Origin: JACKIP01 sp963710165
Lineage (GTDB): Bacteria > Pseudomonadota > Alphaproteobacteria > Micavibrionales > Micavibrionaceae
Assembly: GCA_963710165.1 (NCBI GenBank)
Contig: CAVPYZ010000003.1
Location: 1-64,000, forward strand
Length of the DNA: 64,000 bases
Direction: 5' to 3'
Below are positions 26,883 through 35,846 of this stretch, piece by piece. Position numbers and translations under genes: made by a program. The notes beneath the pieces are model-generated. The model saw only the letters and a program-made list of their open reading frames with translations. It was not told the origin of the DNA and made no database searches. Position 1 is the stretch's first letter. Each line of letters begins with the position of its first letter.

Positions 26883-27434
26883 ATGTTTGAGAGAAAAGAT
26901 TTTATAAGAAAGCTACACAACTTTTTTTCTTGTAAACCTTATCGTGATTTAGAAAATTTCTATTTTGACCTAGATGAAACAAAGCATGAGCAAATATTCT
27001 TCTATCCATGGGGGAAATCACGAAAAACATACGAAATAAGCAGGCAGAATAAAAAAGAGTTTCTGTATGCATCAACAGTTTTACAAATTTTATGTTTACT
27101 TTTATTTCTTATTTTAATTTATCCCATAAATTTAAACGTAGAAATGACGTTTTTTGGAGTTGGAATACTTGTCTGGAACCTATGGTATCTAGCAACAGGT
27201 ATCTTAACGCTTTTTTTCATTAAATTAAAAAAATTAAGAGAAGTTGATGGTTTGCATATGCAACAAGACAAATTGAGCCAGACAGTGCTTCAAGGTGTCA
27301 TTTTTCATTCATTTTTACTTATAATTTCAATACTTTTATTTCCGAGCATCGTATTTTTGTGGGTGCTTTTGCCCGTTGTTCTTATGATTAATCTAGGCAT
27401 TTTAGTAATATTGAAACGGCTTGAGAGGGATTAA
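26883..27434 (+). CDS. AT-rich hypothetical membrane protein
   Basis: About 183 residues, not recognised. A polar N-terminal part (~60 residues, with many aromatic residues, EQIFFYPWGKSRKTYE) precedes four hydrophobic helices (residues ~63-80, ~86-110, ~137-155, ~157-175). AT-rich compared with aroE and pyrC on either side. Its stop is immediately followed by the ATG at 27435, so the two genes form a unit. Confidence 0.6.
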   Translation: MFERKDFIRKLHNFFSCKPYRDLENFYFDLDETKHEQIFFYPWGKSRKTYEISRQNKKEFLYASTVLQILCLLLFLILIYPINLNVEMTFFGVGILVWNLWYLATGILTLFFIKLKKLREVDGLHMQQDKLSQTVLQGVIFHSFLLIISILLFPSIVFLWVLLPVVLMINLGILVILKRLERD

Positions 27435-27962
27435 ATGTTTGTATTATCTAACAGTATTATTATACCTATCTTTATCTTAGTTACATTTATGTTTCTAGCC
27501 ACGCCTATAGATGCTTATGCGAACAACTCTTCATATCATATTGAAGATAAAAATTTGAAGCCTGTTGCAATGAATATAGCGCAAGCAATTCGTGAAATGG
27601 AACAAAACAAGTTTGCAGAGTGTGGATTCGTCGGCAAAAAAATTACAGAAACAAGCAATAAAAATTTATATTTTGTGACAACATCAAATGCTTGTAACTG
27701 GGGCGCAAACTTCGGTCCGATATGGGTTGTTGAGAGCAATACAGTCTTAATACGAGATACATCTTATGTTTTGGATATATCGAATGAAAGCTATTATCCT
27801 GATTTCAAAATACGAGGTGGGTCTGCGGGGCATGCCTCAATTAATTTATGGAGATACATTGAAGATAGGTATCAAATAATAGAACGATTATATTTCACAG
27901 CTGATTGTAATTCCAAAAATAAATTCCATCCCGAAAACCCTTTCAAGTGCGAATATGTCTAA
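27435..27962 (+). CDS. AT-rich hypothetical exported protein
   Basis: Signal peptide (SIIIPIFILVTFMFLATP, cleavage near ATPIDAYA, residue ~30). The mature part of about 145 residues has four Cys (ECGFVG, NACNWG, TADCNSK, FKCEYV), suggesting two disulfides. Central NWGANFGPIWVVESN and GGSAGHASINLWRY stretches are distinctive, but I recognise no family. Abuts the membrane protein gene at 26883. Confidence 0.6.
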   Translation: MFVLSNSIIIPIFILVTFMFLATPIDAYANNSSYHIEDKNLKPVAMNIAQAIREMEQNKFAECGFVGKKITETSNKNLYFVTTSNACNWGANFGPIWVVESNTVLIRDTSYVLDISNESYYPDFKIRGGSAGHASINLWRYIEDRYQIIERLYFTADCNSKNKFHPENPFKCEYV

Positions 27963-28027
27963 CTGACTTGATGAAGAGGTTAATCTATCTTATGAATGTA
28001 TCTTAAATTCTCTAAATTGAGGCGATC

Positions 28028-29347
28028 ATGGACAAAATTTTCAAAAACGGCACGTGCGTATTACCCGGCAAAACTATTCAGGCGGATATTGGTGTGCGAG
28101 ACGGTAAAATCGTTGCGATTGGGGCATTAAATGACGTGGCAGCGGACGTCATTGATTGTGCGGGGCTGCATGTCTTACCGGGTTTGATGGATACGCAGGT
28201 GCATTTCCGTGAACCGGGCGCAACGCAGAAAGAAACGTTGGAAGCCGGTATGAAGGGGGCTGCGGCGGGGGGCATTACCTCTATCTTTGAAATGCCGAAT
28301 ACCAATCCGCTGACTGTGACGCCAGAGGCGCTTCAAGATAAACTGGACACGGCCGCGGCGGGGGCGTGGACAAATTATGCGTTTTACTTCGGGGGAACTG
28401 AGGAAAATGCCGAAAAGCTGAATGAATGGGAAAATCTTGACGGTGTGTGCGGGATCAAAATTTTTATGGGCTCTTCCACGGGCAATCTGTTAACCGAAAC
28501 AGATGAAGCGGTTGAAAAGGTTCTACTCAACGGGCGGCGCGTGGTGGCCTCACATTGCGAAGATGAAGCGATGATGCGTGAGAATAAAGTCAAAATTCTG
28601 GGCGATTCAACCGATGTGGCGATGCATCATGTCTGGCGTTCTGAAGAAGGTTGTTTAAAAGCAACGCAGCGCCTTGTTCGGCTGGCGGAAAAAACAGGTC
28701 GGCGTGTTCACGTGCTGCATGTGACAACAGCGCAGGAAATGGAATATCTGGCAGACCATAAACATTTGGCAAGTGTTGAGGTTCTGGCCAATCACCTGTC
28801 CCTTCATGCGCCAGAATGTTATGAGCGTCTAGGCTCAAAAGCGCAACAAAATCCGCCCATTCGTGAAAAAAAGCATCAAGACGCGCTGTGGGCGGCGATT
28901 GAGGACGGAACGGTGGATATTCTGGCATCCGATCATGCGCCGCATACTTTGGAAGAAAAAGCAGAGACTTATCCGAATTCACCTAGTGGTACGCCCGGTG
29001 TGCAGACGCTCGTCTCTGTCATGCTTGATCACGTGAATAACGGCAAGCTGACATTGGAACGCCTGGTTGATCTGATGGCGTATGGCCCACAAAGAATTCA
29101 CGGAATTATGGGCAAGGGTCGTCTTGCGGTGGGATATGATGCGGATATTACAATTGTTGATCTGAAAAAGCAGAAGACATGGCAAAATAGTGATATTCAT
29201 TCGATCAGTGGTTGGACACCTTTTGACAGTGAAACCTTTACAGGATGCCCTGTTATGACCATTGTGAACGGTCACATCGTCATGCGTGATGACGAGCTGT
29301 TAGAGCCGAAAGCAGGACAAAAAGTTAGGTTTTGGGAGGCTGTTTAA
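28028..29347 (+). CDS. pyrC: Dihydroorotase (class I type)
   Basis: Cyclises carbamoyl-aspartate to dihydroorotate in pyrimidine synthesis. Metal-site region is GLMDTQVHFREPG, in which Gln takes the place of the first His of the usual HxH pair; other ligands are present: carbamylated Lys in GIKIFMGSS, His in ASHCED and LHVTT, Asp in SDHAPHT. 439 residues, normal. Ends TAATG with hisI. The Gln variant may still be a true dihydroorotase; a related cyclic amidohydrolase cannot be ruled out. Confidence 0.85.
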   Translation: MDKIFKNGTCVLPGKTIQADIGVRDGKIVAIGALNDVAADVIDCAGLHVLPGLMDTQVHFREPGATQKETLEAGMKGAAAGGITSIFEMPNTNPLTVTPEALQDKLDTAAAGAWTNYAFYFGGTEENAEKLNEWENLDGVCGIKIFMGSSTGNLLTETDEAVEKVLLNGRRVVASHCEDEAMMRENKVKILGDSTDVAMHHVWRSEEGCLKATQRLVRLAEKTGRRVHVLHVTTAQEMEYLADHKHLASVEVLANHLSLHAPECYERLGSKAQQNPPIREKKHQDALWAAIEDGTVDILASDHAPHTLEEKAETYPNSPSGTPGVQTLVSVMLDHVNNGKLTLERLVDLMAYGPQRIHGIMGKGRLAVGYDADITIVDLKKQKTWQNSDIHSISGWTPFDSETFTGCPVMTIVNGHIVMRDDELLEPKAGQKVRFWEAV

Positions 29348-29712
29348 TGGGTAAATCATATCGCGATGAAATACTGGACTTTGACCCGATCTGGAATGAT
29401 CAGGGGTTGATCCCCGCGATTGCACAAGACATCAATGACCACGAGATCAAAATGATGGCGTGGATGAATGAAGAAGCATTAAAGCTGACGTTGGAAACGG
29501 GGTTTGTCCATTATTACGGACGAACAGTACAACGCATCTGGAAAAAGGGCGAGACCAGCGGCAATGTTCAAAAGCTGGTCGAAATCCGCGTTGATTGTGA
29601 TCAGGATTGTCTCTTATTATTGATTGAGCAAAGCGGCCCCGCTTGCCACACAAATCGCCCAACGTGTTTTTATCGTAAAATAGACGATAATCAGCACTTA
29701 AAATTCCTCTAG
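29347..29712 (+). CDS. hisI: Phosphoribosyl-AMP cyclohydrolase
   Basis: Third step of histidine synthesis, opening the PR-AMP ring. The ATG at 29347 overlaps the pyrC stop. Motifs AWMNEEALKLTLETGFVHYY, WKKGETSGN, zinc/magnesium site VDCDQDCLLLL and GPACHT...TCFYR. 121 residues, monofunctional (no HisE domain). No other his genes are in the window. Confidence 0.94.
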   Translation: MGKSYRDEILDFDPIWNDQGLIPAIAQDINDHEIKMMAWMNEEALKLTLETGFVHYYGRTVQRIWKKGETSGNVQKLVEIRVDCDQDCLLLLIEQSGPACHTNRPTCFYRKIDDNQHLKFL

Positions 29713-29857
29713 CCCCCTATCCCTCTTTTTTATAACTTTTTTCTAAAATAAATAAAATTTTAGGGAATTGCGATTAATATAGTTGGATGGCGTCATTTAA
29801 GACGTTGTATCTTGTCTTTAAAACAGGCAAAATAAAAAGACAACAAGAAGGACCTGC

Positions 29858-32047
29858 ATGGCGGTCTCTATAAAACAACGTAATGATGTAGGTAGAATAG
29901 ACGTGGGATCTACGCAAACAAAGCACACTTCCAAACGATCAAAGTCTTTTCTGTCTTCAGGGAAAATCTGGCGCAGCCCGATCAGCTGGAAAATAACGCT
30001 GGCGGTATTTGCCACGATTTTGACCGTACAGGTCGCGATTTTCGGTTTAACAATTCAAAAGCATGAACAAGAAATTCTGGACCGCATGAAGCAAGAAGCG
30101 CGGGTAAGTATTTTGCAAACCATTCCGGGTAATGAAAATATCGCCTTCATGGAAAGCCCGATCAATACGGCAGAATGGCTGCAACTGGCCAATACAACGC
30201 AAATTGTCGGATTATCCCTTTATAACAGTCAGGATTACCTGCTACTGGAAAATTATGGTGATACGCCCATTATCCAAATGTTTCAGGCGCAGGATTTAAC
30301 CAAGACATATTGGAGCGCGGATGGCTCGTTTTATGAATTTACGTTGCGTCCGTTTGAATTGAATGCACGGCCGTACGTCATGGTTGTACGTGTGGCCTCT
30401 TCTAACGTACTTGCCGAGAAAATCGATTATGCGCGGCAAAGCATGGTTATTTTCTTTTTAATGGCCAGTTTTGTAACGTCTGTTTTAATGCTGGCGCTGA
30501 GCCGTTGGTTGTTGGAGCCTATTCTGTTTCTTCGTCAAAGCTTGCTTGGCGCGGCGAAGGACGCGGAGAATCCCCAATTAATGGATCCGCCGTTTAAGGC
30601 AAAAGATGAGATTACGCAATCGATTAATATCGCCCATGGTTTGATCAAGGAAAATGCGAAAAACATCAAAAAAATTAAATCTGCGGCACAAGATCAGATT
30701 CATAATCTGGCATATTTCGATCAATTAACACAATTGCCAAACCGTACGCTTTTCCTGCAAAAGTTAACAGAATTCACGCGCAGTGACGTACAGGACCCCG
30801 AAAGCGGGGAAATTAAACGCGCGGCTATTGTCACAGTCGATCTTGATCACTTTAAAGACGTTAATGACTCCATGGGTCATAATGTGGGCGACGCCCTCTT
30901 ACGCGCGGTTGGTAAACGCCTGCGCTCGGCTCTGCCCGAAACAGCGACCGTCGCACGTACAGGGGAGGATGAGTACGCCATTATGATGCCGCTTTCGACC
31001 TCCATTAATAATGCCGTCGATGTGGCGGAAAGAATTTTACGCGTGGTACGTTCGGAACCGTTTAAAGTCTTTAACGAGAATTTTCAGGTACGTGCCTCAA
31101 TTGGTGTGGCGACCTATCCTGATAACGGTACCGACCCCGATCAGGTGTTGAAAAACGCCGATATTGCGCTAAACCGTGCCAAGGAAGAGGGACGCGATAC
31201 GCTGAAAGAATATACCGAAGATTTCGACAAGGCCGTACAGCAAAGATTCCAAATGTTACGTGATCTGCGTGACGCGCTTGAAAATGAACAGTTAGAGCTT
31301 TATTTTCAGCCGCAATTTGACCTGGCTAATGGGAAAATTATCGGGGCGGAGGCGCTTCTGCGGTGGTTCAAGAAAGATAATAGTAAAGAGGGCGGAAGCT
31401 TTATTTCCCCCGCTGTGTTTATTCCGATCGCCGAACAATCCGGTTTGATTGTACCAATTGGTGAGTGGGTGTTGAAACACGCATGTGAGCACGCCATGAA
31501 GTGGAAAAATGAAACGGGGCAGGATATTCGCGTTGCGATCAACGTTTCGGGTGCGCAGTTCCAGCAAAGCGATCTGGTCACCTATGTTATGCAAGTCTTG
31601 AAAGAGACAAAAGTACCGCCAAATCTGGTCGAGTTGGAAGTCACCGAAAGCGCGTTTATGGATGATATCGAACACACGATTCAGACTTTGAGAGATTTAC
31701 ATGCCTTGGGTGTTGAACTGGCGATTGATGATTTCGGGACAGGGTATTCATCTCTATCATACTTGCGTCAATTCCCGATTGATCGTCTGAAAATTGACCA
31801 GTCTTTCATTCGTAATGCGCTTAATGATGCCAATGACGCGTCCATTACAAAGACGATTATTACACTTGGCCGCTCCCTAAATCTGAAAGTTATTGCAGAG
31901 GGTGTGGAGACCAGAGAACATCAGGACTTCCTGATTGCTGAAGGCTGTGATGAGGTACAGGGCTTCCGTTATTCCAAACCAATTCCTTATAAAGATTTTG
32001 TAACATTCGCTGCAAATTATAACGGCGATCTGGAAGATTTTGCTTAA
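29858..32047 (+). CDS. Membrane GGDEF-EAL protein, probable c-di-GMP phosphodiesterase
   Basis: 729 residues. Two membrane helices (about 46-68 and 196-217) flank a ~125-residue periplasmic sensor; a HAMP-like linker follows, then GGDEF (about 285-450) and EAL (about 465-720). The GGDEF signature is degenerate, GEDEY (about residue 367), although the metal Asp in VDLDHFKDVND is kept, so cyclase activity is doubtful; no RxxD inhibitory site precedes it. The EAL domain is complete: AEALLRW, INVSGAQ, LEVTES, DDFGTGYSSLSYL, LKIDQSFI and AEGVET. Good ribosome site (aagaagga). Likely degrades c-di-GMP in response to an envelope signal. Its own transcription unit. Confidence 0.9.
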   Translation: MAVSIKQRNDVGRIDVGSTQTKHTSKRSKSFLSSGKIWRSPISWKITLAVFATILTVQVAIFGLTIQKHEQEILDRMKQEARVSILQTIPGNENIAFMESPINTAEWLQLANTTQIVGLSLYNSQDYLLLENYGDTPIIQMFQAQDLTKTYWSADGSFYEFTLRPFELNARPYVMVVRVASSNVLAEKIDYARQSMVIFFLMASFVTSVLMLALSRWLLEPILFLRQSLLGAAKDAENPQLMDPPFKAKDEITQSINIAHGLIKENAKNIKKIKSAAQDQIHNLAYFDQLTQLPNRTLFLQKLTEFTRSDVQDPESGEIKRAAIVTVDLDHFKDVNDSMGHNVGDALLRAVGKRLRSALPETATVARTGEDEYAIMMPLSTSINNAVDVAERILRVVRSEPFKVFNENFQVRASIGVATYPDNGTDPDQVLKNADIALNRAKEEGRDTLKEYTEDFDKAVQQRFQMLRDLRDALENEQLELYFQPQFDLANGKIIGAEALLRWFKKDNSKEGGSFISPAVFIPIAEQSGLIVPIGEWVLKHACEHAMKWKNETGQDIRVAINVSGAQFQQSDLVTYVMQVLKETKVPPNLVELEVTESAFMDDIEHTIQTLRDLHALGVELAIDDFGTGYSSLSYLRQFPIDRLKIDQSFIRNALNDANDASITKTIITLGRSLNLKVIAEGVETREHQDFLIAEGCDEVQGFRYSKPIPYKDFVTFAANYNGDLEDFA

Positions 32048-32114
32048 AACCCACAATGAATGCTTTTTCGCTATTTTAGATGGCATAATGATGATTTTCT
32101 GCTAAATAGAAAGC

Positions 32115-33443
32115 ATGACACCACTTCAATCTTCCCATTCTTCGGCGCTGCAGGGAACGGCGCGTATTCCCGGCGATAAATCCATTTCGCACCGCGCCCT
32201 GATGTTTGGCGGATTGGCGCAAGGGGAAACCTTAATTTTTGGACTTTTGGAAGGCGAAGATGTATTGGCAACCGCCTCTGCCATGCGGGCGATGGGCGCA
32301 AAAATAGAAAAGGGTGATGACGGCGTCTGGCGGTGTGAAGGCATCGGTATCGGATTTTTGAAATCACCGAAGAAACCGCTGAATATGGGGAATAGTGGAA
32401 CGTCCACCAGATTACTAGCGGGGCTGATCGCGGGGCACGACATTACCGCGCAAATGACCGGGGACGCGTCCCTGACCAAGCGGCCAATGAACCGCATTAT
32501 CAAACCTCTTAGCGAGATGGGCGCGTCTTTCGACACGGCAGAGGGCGGCCGATTACCCATGAAGATCAAGGGTACAAACAATATCAAAGGTATCGAATAC
32601 CGCTTGCCCGTTGCCTCTGCTCAGGTCAAATCGGCGATATTACTGGCGGGCTTAACCTCTGATGCGCCCGTCACCGTGATCGAAGAAACCCCCACGCGTG
32701 ACCATACCGAAAACATGCTGAAAGGCTTTGGCCATGATGTACGTATCGAAAATTTAAAAGACGGCGCGCAGGCCATAACGGTTCAGGGTGGGACACAATT
32801 GCAGGGCTGTTCCTTTGACGTGCCCTCCGACCCTTCCTCCGCGGCGTTTCCATGTGTGGCGGCGCTATTGAAAGAAGGCTCAGACGTTATTTTGGGAAAT
32901 ATTTGCCTGAATGAACGCCGCGCCGGTATATATACGACACTGATTGAAATGGGCGCAGAGATCACATTTAAAAATGACCGCATAGAGGGCGGCGAACGTG
33001 TTGCCGATCTGCATATTAAATCGACTGGGCTGTTAAGGGGCATCAACGTCCCCCCCGAACGTGTGCCCTCTATGATTGATGAATTTCCGGTTCTGGCGGT
33101 GGCGGCAAGCTGCGCCGAGGGAACGACCACCATGACAGAACTTGCGGAATTGCGTGTCAAGGAAAGTGACCGTCTGGCGGTGATGGCAGAGGGGCTCTCA
33201 AAATGTGGTGTACGTCTGGAAATGGGTGAAGAAAGCCTGACCATCTATGGCACAGGACAACCGCCGCAAGGCGGTGTTACGGTTGAAACGCATCTGGATC
33301 ATCGCATTGCGATGAGTTTTCTGGTACTGGGAACTGCCACCAAAGAACCTGTACGCGTCGATGACGGCGCACCAATCCTGACTTCTTTCCCGAATTTTAT
33401 TGATCTGATGAATGATCTGGGCTGTGAGATAGAAGAGTGCTGA
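32115..33443 (+). CDS. aroA: 3-phosphoshikimate 1-carboxyvinyltransferase (EPSP synthase)
   Basis: Joins phosphoenolpyruvate to shikimate-3-phosphate. PGDKSISHRALM at the N-terminus, phosphate loop GNSGTSTRLL, the class II-like RPMNRII, VASAQVKSAILLAGL, and the C-terminal LRVKESDRL and DHRIAMSF. 442 residues, normal. Begins the aroA-cmk-rpsA region, but an acetyltransferase and a leftward metal cluster now separate it from cmk. Confidence 0.95.
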   Translation: MTPLQSSHSSALQGTARIPGDKSISHRALMFGGLAQGETLIFGLLEGEDVLATASAMRAMGAKIEKGDDGVWRCEGIGIGFLKSPKKPLNMGNSGTSTRLLAGLIAGHDITAQMTGDASLTKRPMNRIIKPLSEMGASFDTAEGGRLPMKIKGTNNIKGIEYRLPVASAQVKSAILLAGLTSDAPVTVIEETPTRDHTENMLKGFGHDVRIENLKDGAQAITVQGGTQLQGCSFDVPSDPSSAAFPCVAALLKEGSDVILGNICLNERRAGIYTTLIEMGAEITFKNDRIEGGERVADLHIKSTGLLRGINVPPERVPSMIDEFPVLAVAASCAEGTTTMTELAELRVKESDRLAVMAEGLSKCGVRLEMGEESLTIYGTGQPPQGGVTVETHLDHRIAMSFLVLGTATKEPVRVDDGAPILTSFPNFIDLMNDLGCEIEEC

Positions 33444-33444
33444 C

Positions 33445-34011
33445 ATGCAAAATCTGTTTATCATTTCTTTTGATGTTGCGTATTTAGATGAAATCATAGC
33501 ATGTTCTGATGAAGCGTTTGGGACGGGATATGTTTCTAAGAATGATATAAAAAACAATGCGCATCATTTTGCTTTTATTACCTTAATAAATAACCAATTT
33601 GCAGGTTATTGTCTTGGCTATAAATGCCAGCCATTGAGTATCAATAGTCTCTTAAATTACGACATACCGGAATTACCTTTAAATATATTTCAAGCGGATC
33701 AGGACGGCACTTTAGGTGTTATAAAAACTATTGTTGTCAAAAAGGAATATCGACAACAGGGAATAGCCAATAAAATTGTCAAATATGCAGAGAAAGTGCT
33801 TAAAGAAAAAAATACTAATAAGATAATTGTTGCCGTTTGGAGCGTAAATGGAAAAGCGCCACTACAGAATGTATTATATAAGAACAACTATGCGGACTGG
33901 TTAGAAAATAACGAGTATTGGAAAGAACCTTGTGAGGCAGGTTCTTTTGATTGTGTATCTTTTAACGGGTCATGCAACTGCTCCGTTAAATTTTTTACTA
34001 AATCGATTTAA
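33445..34011 (+). CDS. GNAT-family N-acetyltransferase
   Basis: 188 residues, AT-rich. The acetyl-CoA motif A is TIVVKKEYRQQGIANKIVKYA (Q/R-x-x-G-x-A loop after a beta strand), followed by a motif B-like NNYADWLENNEYW. The C-terminus has three Cys (EPCEAGSFDCVSF and CNCSVK) that are not standard. Its ATG follows the aroA stop almost directly, but composition differs, so it was probably inserted. Substrate unknown. Confidence 0.75.
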   Translation: MQNLFIISFDVAYLDEIIACSDEAFGTGYVSKNDIKNNAHHFAFITLINNQFAGYCLGYKCQPLSINSLLNYDIPELPLNIFQADQDGTLGVIKTIVVKKEYRQQGIANKIVKYAEKVLKEKNTNKIIVAVWSVNGKAPLQNVLYKNNYADWLENNEYWKEPCEAGSFDCVSFNGSCNCSVKFFTKSI

Positions 34012-34388
34012 AGTAATAAATCCGCCGCCAAGAACGCAAAGAAAAAGCCGATGGCATAGATCACAAAAGACAAGACAAGACTCGCAATACTGATTTTACG
34101 CAGACGCGTACAGGCTTTTGCTTTGGCCGGGTCGGCGGGACAGGGCGCGTTTCGGGCTTGCCATTGCATAAAAGCCGCAAATAGAAGTAAAAGCCCCGCC
34201 ACCGTGAACAGAATGATTTTATATTCAGACAACGCCGTAATCCACGGGACAGTTGAAATGAGCCCCGCCATTACCGCGCCCATGCCAAGCGTTACCAATA
34301 AAGCAGGAAGCGCACAACAAATCAAGGTTCCCGCACTTGTAAATAAGCTGAGCGTGGAGAGAAGGTTTTGTTTATAAAGCGGATCCAT
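34008..34388 (-). CDS. MerT-like metal transport membrane protein
   Basis: 126 residues with three membrane helices. The first carries the vicinal Cys pair and Pro of MerT (TLICCALPALL); a loop between later helices has Cys in NAPCPADPAKAKACTRL, consistent with metal relay. Paired with the MerP-like gene, which overlaps it by 17 bases. No MerA or MerR is present, and the surrounding genes look more like copper than mercury handling, so the metal is uncertain. Confidence 0.78.
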   Translation of the reverse strand: MDPLYKQNLLSTLSLFTSAGTLICCALPALLVTLGMGAVMAGLISTVPWITALSEYKIILFTVAGLLLLFAAFMQWQARNAPCPADPAKAKACTRLRKISIASLVLSFVIYAIGFFFAFLAADLLL

Positions 34389-34713
34389 TATCTTCCACCT
34401 TTTCTTTGTTTTCTATAACGACGTCTGAACGCGTAATATTGCGTATATCATAGCCAGAGGCATTGATCAGCTGTGTTAAAGTGGCGTCATCAATATTTTG
34501 ACCGTCTTTCAGGGTGATCAGAACGACCTTATCGTTAAGAGAGACCTGAATATCTTCGACTTCTTCTTTGTCAGAGAAAACTTTCTCCAATGCTTGGGCG
34601 CAGAAGTCACAAACCATGCCGTTCACGCCGACAGTAATCAATTGATTGGCCGCAAAGGCAGGAGTGGCAAAGCTTAAAAGAAAGAGTGCTGATAATATTT
34701 TAAGTGTTTTCAT
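34372..34713 (-). CDS. Periplasmic heavy-metal-associated (HMA) protein, MerP-like
   Basis: Signal peptide cleaved after TPAFA, then one HMA domain with metal motif GMVCDFCAQAL and a betaalphabeta pattern (VEDIQVSLNDKVVLITLKDG). The extra Cys-x-x-Cys flank and acidic tail are variant. Likely hands metal to the MerT-like protein. Confidence 0.85.
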   Translation of the reverse strand: MKTLKILSALFLLSFATPAFAANQLITVGVNGMVCDFCAQALEKVFSDKEEVEDIQVSLNDKVVLITLKDGQNIDDATLTQLINASGYDIRNITRSDVVIENKEKVEDNGSAL

Positions 34714-34737
34714 GTGTGTATCCTTTATATTTTTGAA

Positions 34738-35382
34738 TTAAAATCTGTAAACGGCGTTGAACAGAACATCGTTATGATTGCTGAGTCCTGCTTCTAAAAG
34801 TGCGGGGCCTTTAAAGAAACGTATCAGCGGAGTGATGGTTAAAGTCTCATTAGATTTTGGGTCATGTTCGACTTCAACCATAAACCATGTATGAAGCGCT
34901 CCATATTCTGCGACGTACGGCGCAATACCTAGGCGAGCTTTTTGCATAAATCCGTGATCAATATCACCAGCCAATAAACCGCGGTTTTCATAGGAGGTAA
35001 ACCAACGTCGCGTTTCCCAATCGGCGGCAATCCCCGAATATAGGGCAAGGGTGTCCTTATTTTTGTTCTGTCGTTGACTGGCAAGACCCGCGCCGGATTT
35101 CAGATACAGATTTGCTTGTGAGTCTTCAGTATTCCAGCGTTTCATCAATAGATTATGTTGAACGCTATTCAACATATATTCGCCCTCTCGCATATATTGA
35201 CCACGATAGCCGATCGAGTAGGTTGCGCTTGGCGAGTAATGGACATGCAGTGAATGGCTGTCACCATCATTCATTTGCATCAAAGTCCACCCGCCGGGAT
35301 AAGAGACAGGCCGCGCCTGTATGTCTCCATTCATGCCATATATTAAAAGCCCTATGGCTAGGCATATATATTTTTTCATCAA
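34738..35382 (-). CDS. Outer-membrane beta-barrel-like protein of the metal cluster
   Basis: Signal peptide (YICLAIGLLIYGMNGDIQA), then alternating strands rich in Tyr, Trp and Arg (TYSIGYRGQYM, LYLKSGAGLASQR, LFNAVYRF at the end). The terminal aromatic YRF is a barrel assembly signal. Proteins of this type accompany MerT/HMA genes in some marine proteobacteria, but I cannot name the family. The N-terminal DGDSHSLHVHYS is His-rich and may bind metal. Confidence 0.65.
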   Translation of the reverse strand: MMKKYICLAIGLLIYGMNGDIQARPVSYPGGWTLMQMNDGDSHSLHVHYSPSATYSIGYRGQYMREGEYMLNSVQHNLLMKRWNTEDSQANLYLKSGAGLASQRQNKNKDTLALYSGIAADWETRRWFTSYENRGLLAGDIDHGFMQKARLGIAPYVAEYGALHTWFMVEVEHDPKSNETLTITPLIRFFKGPALLEAGLSNHNDVLFNAVYRF

Positions 35383-35420
35383 AATCTCCTGAATTTAAAA
35401 TTAATATTAAACGTCGGAAA

Positions 35421-35768
35421 TTATGAAATAGGCGGGCGTATTTCTGGAATAATGGAAAAAGAAGCGTACGGATTATGGGTATCTAAAACATACGCTGTTT
35501 TGTGAAAATAATTGGTCTCGCTTAATAACGGAGCGCTGTGATCAGAAATGGTCAACAGACCCGCATCGCAAAGACAAACATTGTTTCCCACAGTTTTATG
35601 CTCTGTATTATCTGTCATATCGTGGCAAGGCGGCGCATCTTGATCTTGCATCATCATTGATTGTGTTTGCGTGGTTTTCAAGCAACAGCACCCTGCTGCA
35701 AAGGCAAATGCAGGGGCACTTGCAATAATACAGACCAAACATAATAAAATAAGTTTTCTAAAAGCCAT
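35421..35768 (-). CDS. Exported Cys/His/Met-rich hypothetical protein
   Basis: 115 residues with a signal peptide (LILLCLVCIIASAPAFA). The mature start GCCCLKTTQTQSMMMQDQ then PPCHDM, and later NVCLCDAG, give an unusual density of Cys, Met and His that fits copper or mercury binding. First gene of the leftward metal cluster, divergent from cmk with 78 bases between. Confidence 0.65.
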   Translation of the reverse strand: MAFRKLILLCLVCIIASAPAFAFAAGCCCLKTTQTQSMMMQDQDAPPCHDMTDNTEHKTVGNNVCLCDAGLLTISDHSAPLLSETNYFHKTAYVLDTHNPYASFSIIPEIRPPIS

Positions 35769-35846
35769 CTATTTAAATCATACCATAAATACACATTTTA
35801 TTCGAAATCTTTTGAATTCATGTATGTGTTCGTGTCATATAAATAA

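Noticed and set aside
28590..28982. Minus-strand frame of 130 codons inside pyrC
   Set aside because: Shadow of the conserved dihydroorotase coding sequence.
34008..34713. Mercury resistance operon
   Set aside because: MerT- and MerP-like proteins are present but MerA and MerR are not, so mercury resistance cannot be claimed.
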